A stretch of 64,000 nucleotides of DNA from Halorubrum depositum (GTDB lineage: Archaea; Halobacteriota; Halobacteria; Halobacteriales; Haloferacaceae): positions 1,240,001 to 1,304,000 of the forward strand of contig NZ_VCNM01000002.1 of the NCBI RefSeq assembly GCF_007671725.1, read 5' to 3'. The notes under the pieces were generated by a model, which saw only the letters and a list, made by a program, of their open reading frames with translations, was not told the DNA's origin and ran no database searches. Both the position numbers and the translations under genes were made by a program. Positions 63,008-64,000 of this stretch are shown piece by piece (within the stretch, counting starts at the first letter, position 1; every line of letters starts with the position of its first letter).

Positions 63008-63056
63008 GTCGGATCGCGCGAAGGTACGGGGACGAGCCCTCCCGATGCTCCGGCCG

Positions 63057-63074
63057 CTCGGAGGCGCGCGCCAC
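63057..63074. repeat. Fragment of the structured dispersed repeat (copy 3 remnant)
   Basis: An 18-base stretch identical to 9546-9563, the distal end of copy 2, lying between the cysS and threonine ammonia-lyase genes. The surrounding arms are not present. Confidence 0.5.
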
Positions 63075-63104
63075 GCACCGCCGCATGCGATTAATACGCC
63101 GTCG

Positions 63105-64000
63105 TCACTCCTCCTGTGTCGTCCACGCCGCGTCGTAGCCCGCGTCGCGCACCGCCTTCAGGACCCGATCGACGTGGGCCGGACCGTTGGTCTCCACCTC
63201 GAACACGAGGTCGGCGTCGCCGACCGGCAGGTCCGGCCGGCTGCGTTCGTGGCGCACCGTCCGGATGTTCGCGCGCTCCGCGCCGATCAGGGTGGCGATC
63301 TCCCCCATCGTCCCCGGCGTGTCGTCGATCCGGACGGACAGCTCGATCAGCTGATGGCGGTCGACCAGCGCGTGAGTCACCACCTCCTTCAGCGTCGTGA
63401 CGTCGATGTTGCCGCCGCAGAGCAGCGGAACGACCGTCTCGCCGGCCATACCGAGCTCGTCGACGGCGTCGTCGTCGAGGAGGGCGGCCGCCGCGGTCGC
63501 GCCCGCACCCTCGATCATCTGCTTCGCGCGCTCCAAGAGGAGCAGGATGGCGTTCGCCACGTCGTCGTCGCTGATGACGACCGTCTCGTCGAGGTGTTCC
63601 CGCAGGAGCCCGAAGGTGAGCTCGCTCAGTCCGCCGGTCGCGATCCCGTCCGCGATGGTGTCCGGCTCCTCCCGCGTCACGAGCTCGCCCGCCCGCAGGC
63701 TCTCCGAGAGCGTCGACGCCCCCTCGGTCTGAACGCCGACCACCCGCGTCTCCGGCGATCGGGCCTTGACCGCGGTGGCGACCCCGCCCGCGAGCCCGCC
63801 GCCCCCGACGGGAACGAGGACGGTGTCGACTTCGGGCACCTGTTCGAGCACCTCCAGCCCGAGCGTGCCCTGGCCGGCGACGACGTCCGGGTCGTCGAAC
63901 GCGTGGACGAACCGGACCCCGGGCTCGTCGGTCAAGGTCCGGGCGTGTGACATCGCCTCCGGGAACGCGCTCCCCCGGAGGACCACCGACGCGCCGTACC
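63105..64000 (-). CDS. ilvA: Threonine ammonia-lyase with ACT domain (partial)
   Basis: The 3' end of the gene; the N-terminus, with the PLP lysine, lies beyond the window edge. The visible ~298 residues include the PLP phosphate loop VLVPVGGGGLAGGVATAVKA, VVGVQTEGASTLSESLRAGE, GGNIDVTTL and a C-terminal ACT domain (QLIELSVRIDDTPGTMGEIA). It deaminates threonine (serine) to 2-oxobutyrate, the first isoleucine step or catabolism; the single ACT copy suggests regulation distinct from the two-ACT biosynthetic form. Confidence 0.9.
   Translation of the reverse strand, partial: YGASVVLRGSAFPEAMSHARTLTDEPGVRFVHAFDDPDVVAGQGTLGLEVLEQVPEVDTVLVPVGGGGLAGGVATAVKARSPETRVVGVQTEGASTLSESLRAGELVTREEPDTIADGIATGGLSELTFGLLREHLDETVVISDDDVANAILLLLERAKQMIEGAGATAAAALLDDDAVDELGMAGETVVPLLCGGNIDVTTLKEVVTHALVDRHQLIELSVRIDDTPGTMGEIATLIGAERANIRTVRHERSRPDLPVGDADLVFEVETNGPAHVDRVLKAVRDAGYDAAWTTQEE

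Overview
The window comes from a haloarchaeon. It is very GC-rich, its proteins are strongly acidic, its exported substrate-binding proteins carry twin-arginine plus lipobox leaders followed by Gly/Ser/Asp linkers, and many genes start at or a few bases from the predicted transcription start (TATA-like box 25-28 bases upstream of the ATG, i.e. leaderless mRNAs). Family content (pst operon with two PhoU proteins, archaeal CobY/CbiZ cobamide salvage, F420 reductase, GfcR-type regulator, prenyl diphosphate synthase) agrees. Halorubrum or a close relative is my best guess, but that is inference. I see no rRNA, tRNA, transposase, integrase or CRISPR array.

Layout. 1-1654 (minus): end of a phosphonate/phosphite ABC transporter operon (phnD, partial phnC). 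1817-2997: type-4 uracil-DNA glycosylase and a hotdog thioesterase. 3269-8666: a lactate locus, with lactate permease and a 1033-residue FAD/Fe-S D-lactate dehydrogenase converging on a structured repeat. 8859-10648: a VOC protein and a CitE-type lyase, again converging on a second copy of that repeat. 10829-15179: two-gene surface-protein operon (beta-helix protein and PKD/PGF-pre-PGF protein). 15452-16736: a small acidic protein and a zinc alcohol dehydrogenase. 16950-21301: type IV pilus ATPase and membrane protein. 21454-22892: arsenate reductase-like phosphatase and a coiled-coil protein. 22941-29453 (minus): pstS-pstC-pstA-pstB-phoU-phoU' phosphate uptake operon, mostly coupled by 4-base overlaps.

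29751-38808 is a nine-gene cobamide operon (cobT-like, cbiA, cbiB, cobS, cobY, cobD, cbiZ, cobA, cbiP), most genes overlapping. It covers late synthesis and salvage; cobalt insertion is encoded apart (cbiX plus a DR2241-type Fe-S partner at 56428-58493). 38859-42091 holds small proteins, a MazG-like protein, an F420:NADP oxidoreductase, a prenyl diphosphate synthase and an acidic-tailed secreted protein. 42230-48200 (minus) is a complete dipeptide/oligopeptide ABC transporter (dppA-B-C-D-F order). 48348-56306 holds a GfcR-type regulator, an AzgA-type purine permease, a glutaredoxin-like protein, a DUF192 protein, a PAS histidine kinase and topoisomerase I. 58644-64000: a small conserved protein, prephenate dehydratase, a fasciclin protein, a winged-helix/membrane pair, cysteinyl-tRNA synthetase and a partial threonine ammonia-lyase.

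Most of the window is ordinary chromosome. The most unusual signals are (i) a dispersed structured repeat in two convergent gaps whose long stem shows three compensatory base-pair changes between copies and which carries variable perfect mini-hairpins, with a remnant of a third copy near 63060; and (ii) three very short ORFs (17, 18 and 21 codons) whose stop codon overlaps the start of the next gene. Stretches over 300 bases without an annotated gene are 5012-5564 and 9228-9736 (both filled mainly by the repeat); 15180-15695 contains the small ORF at 15452-15631.
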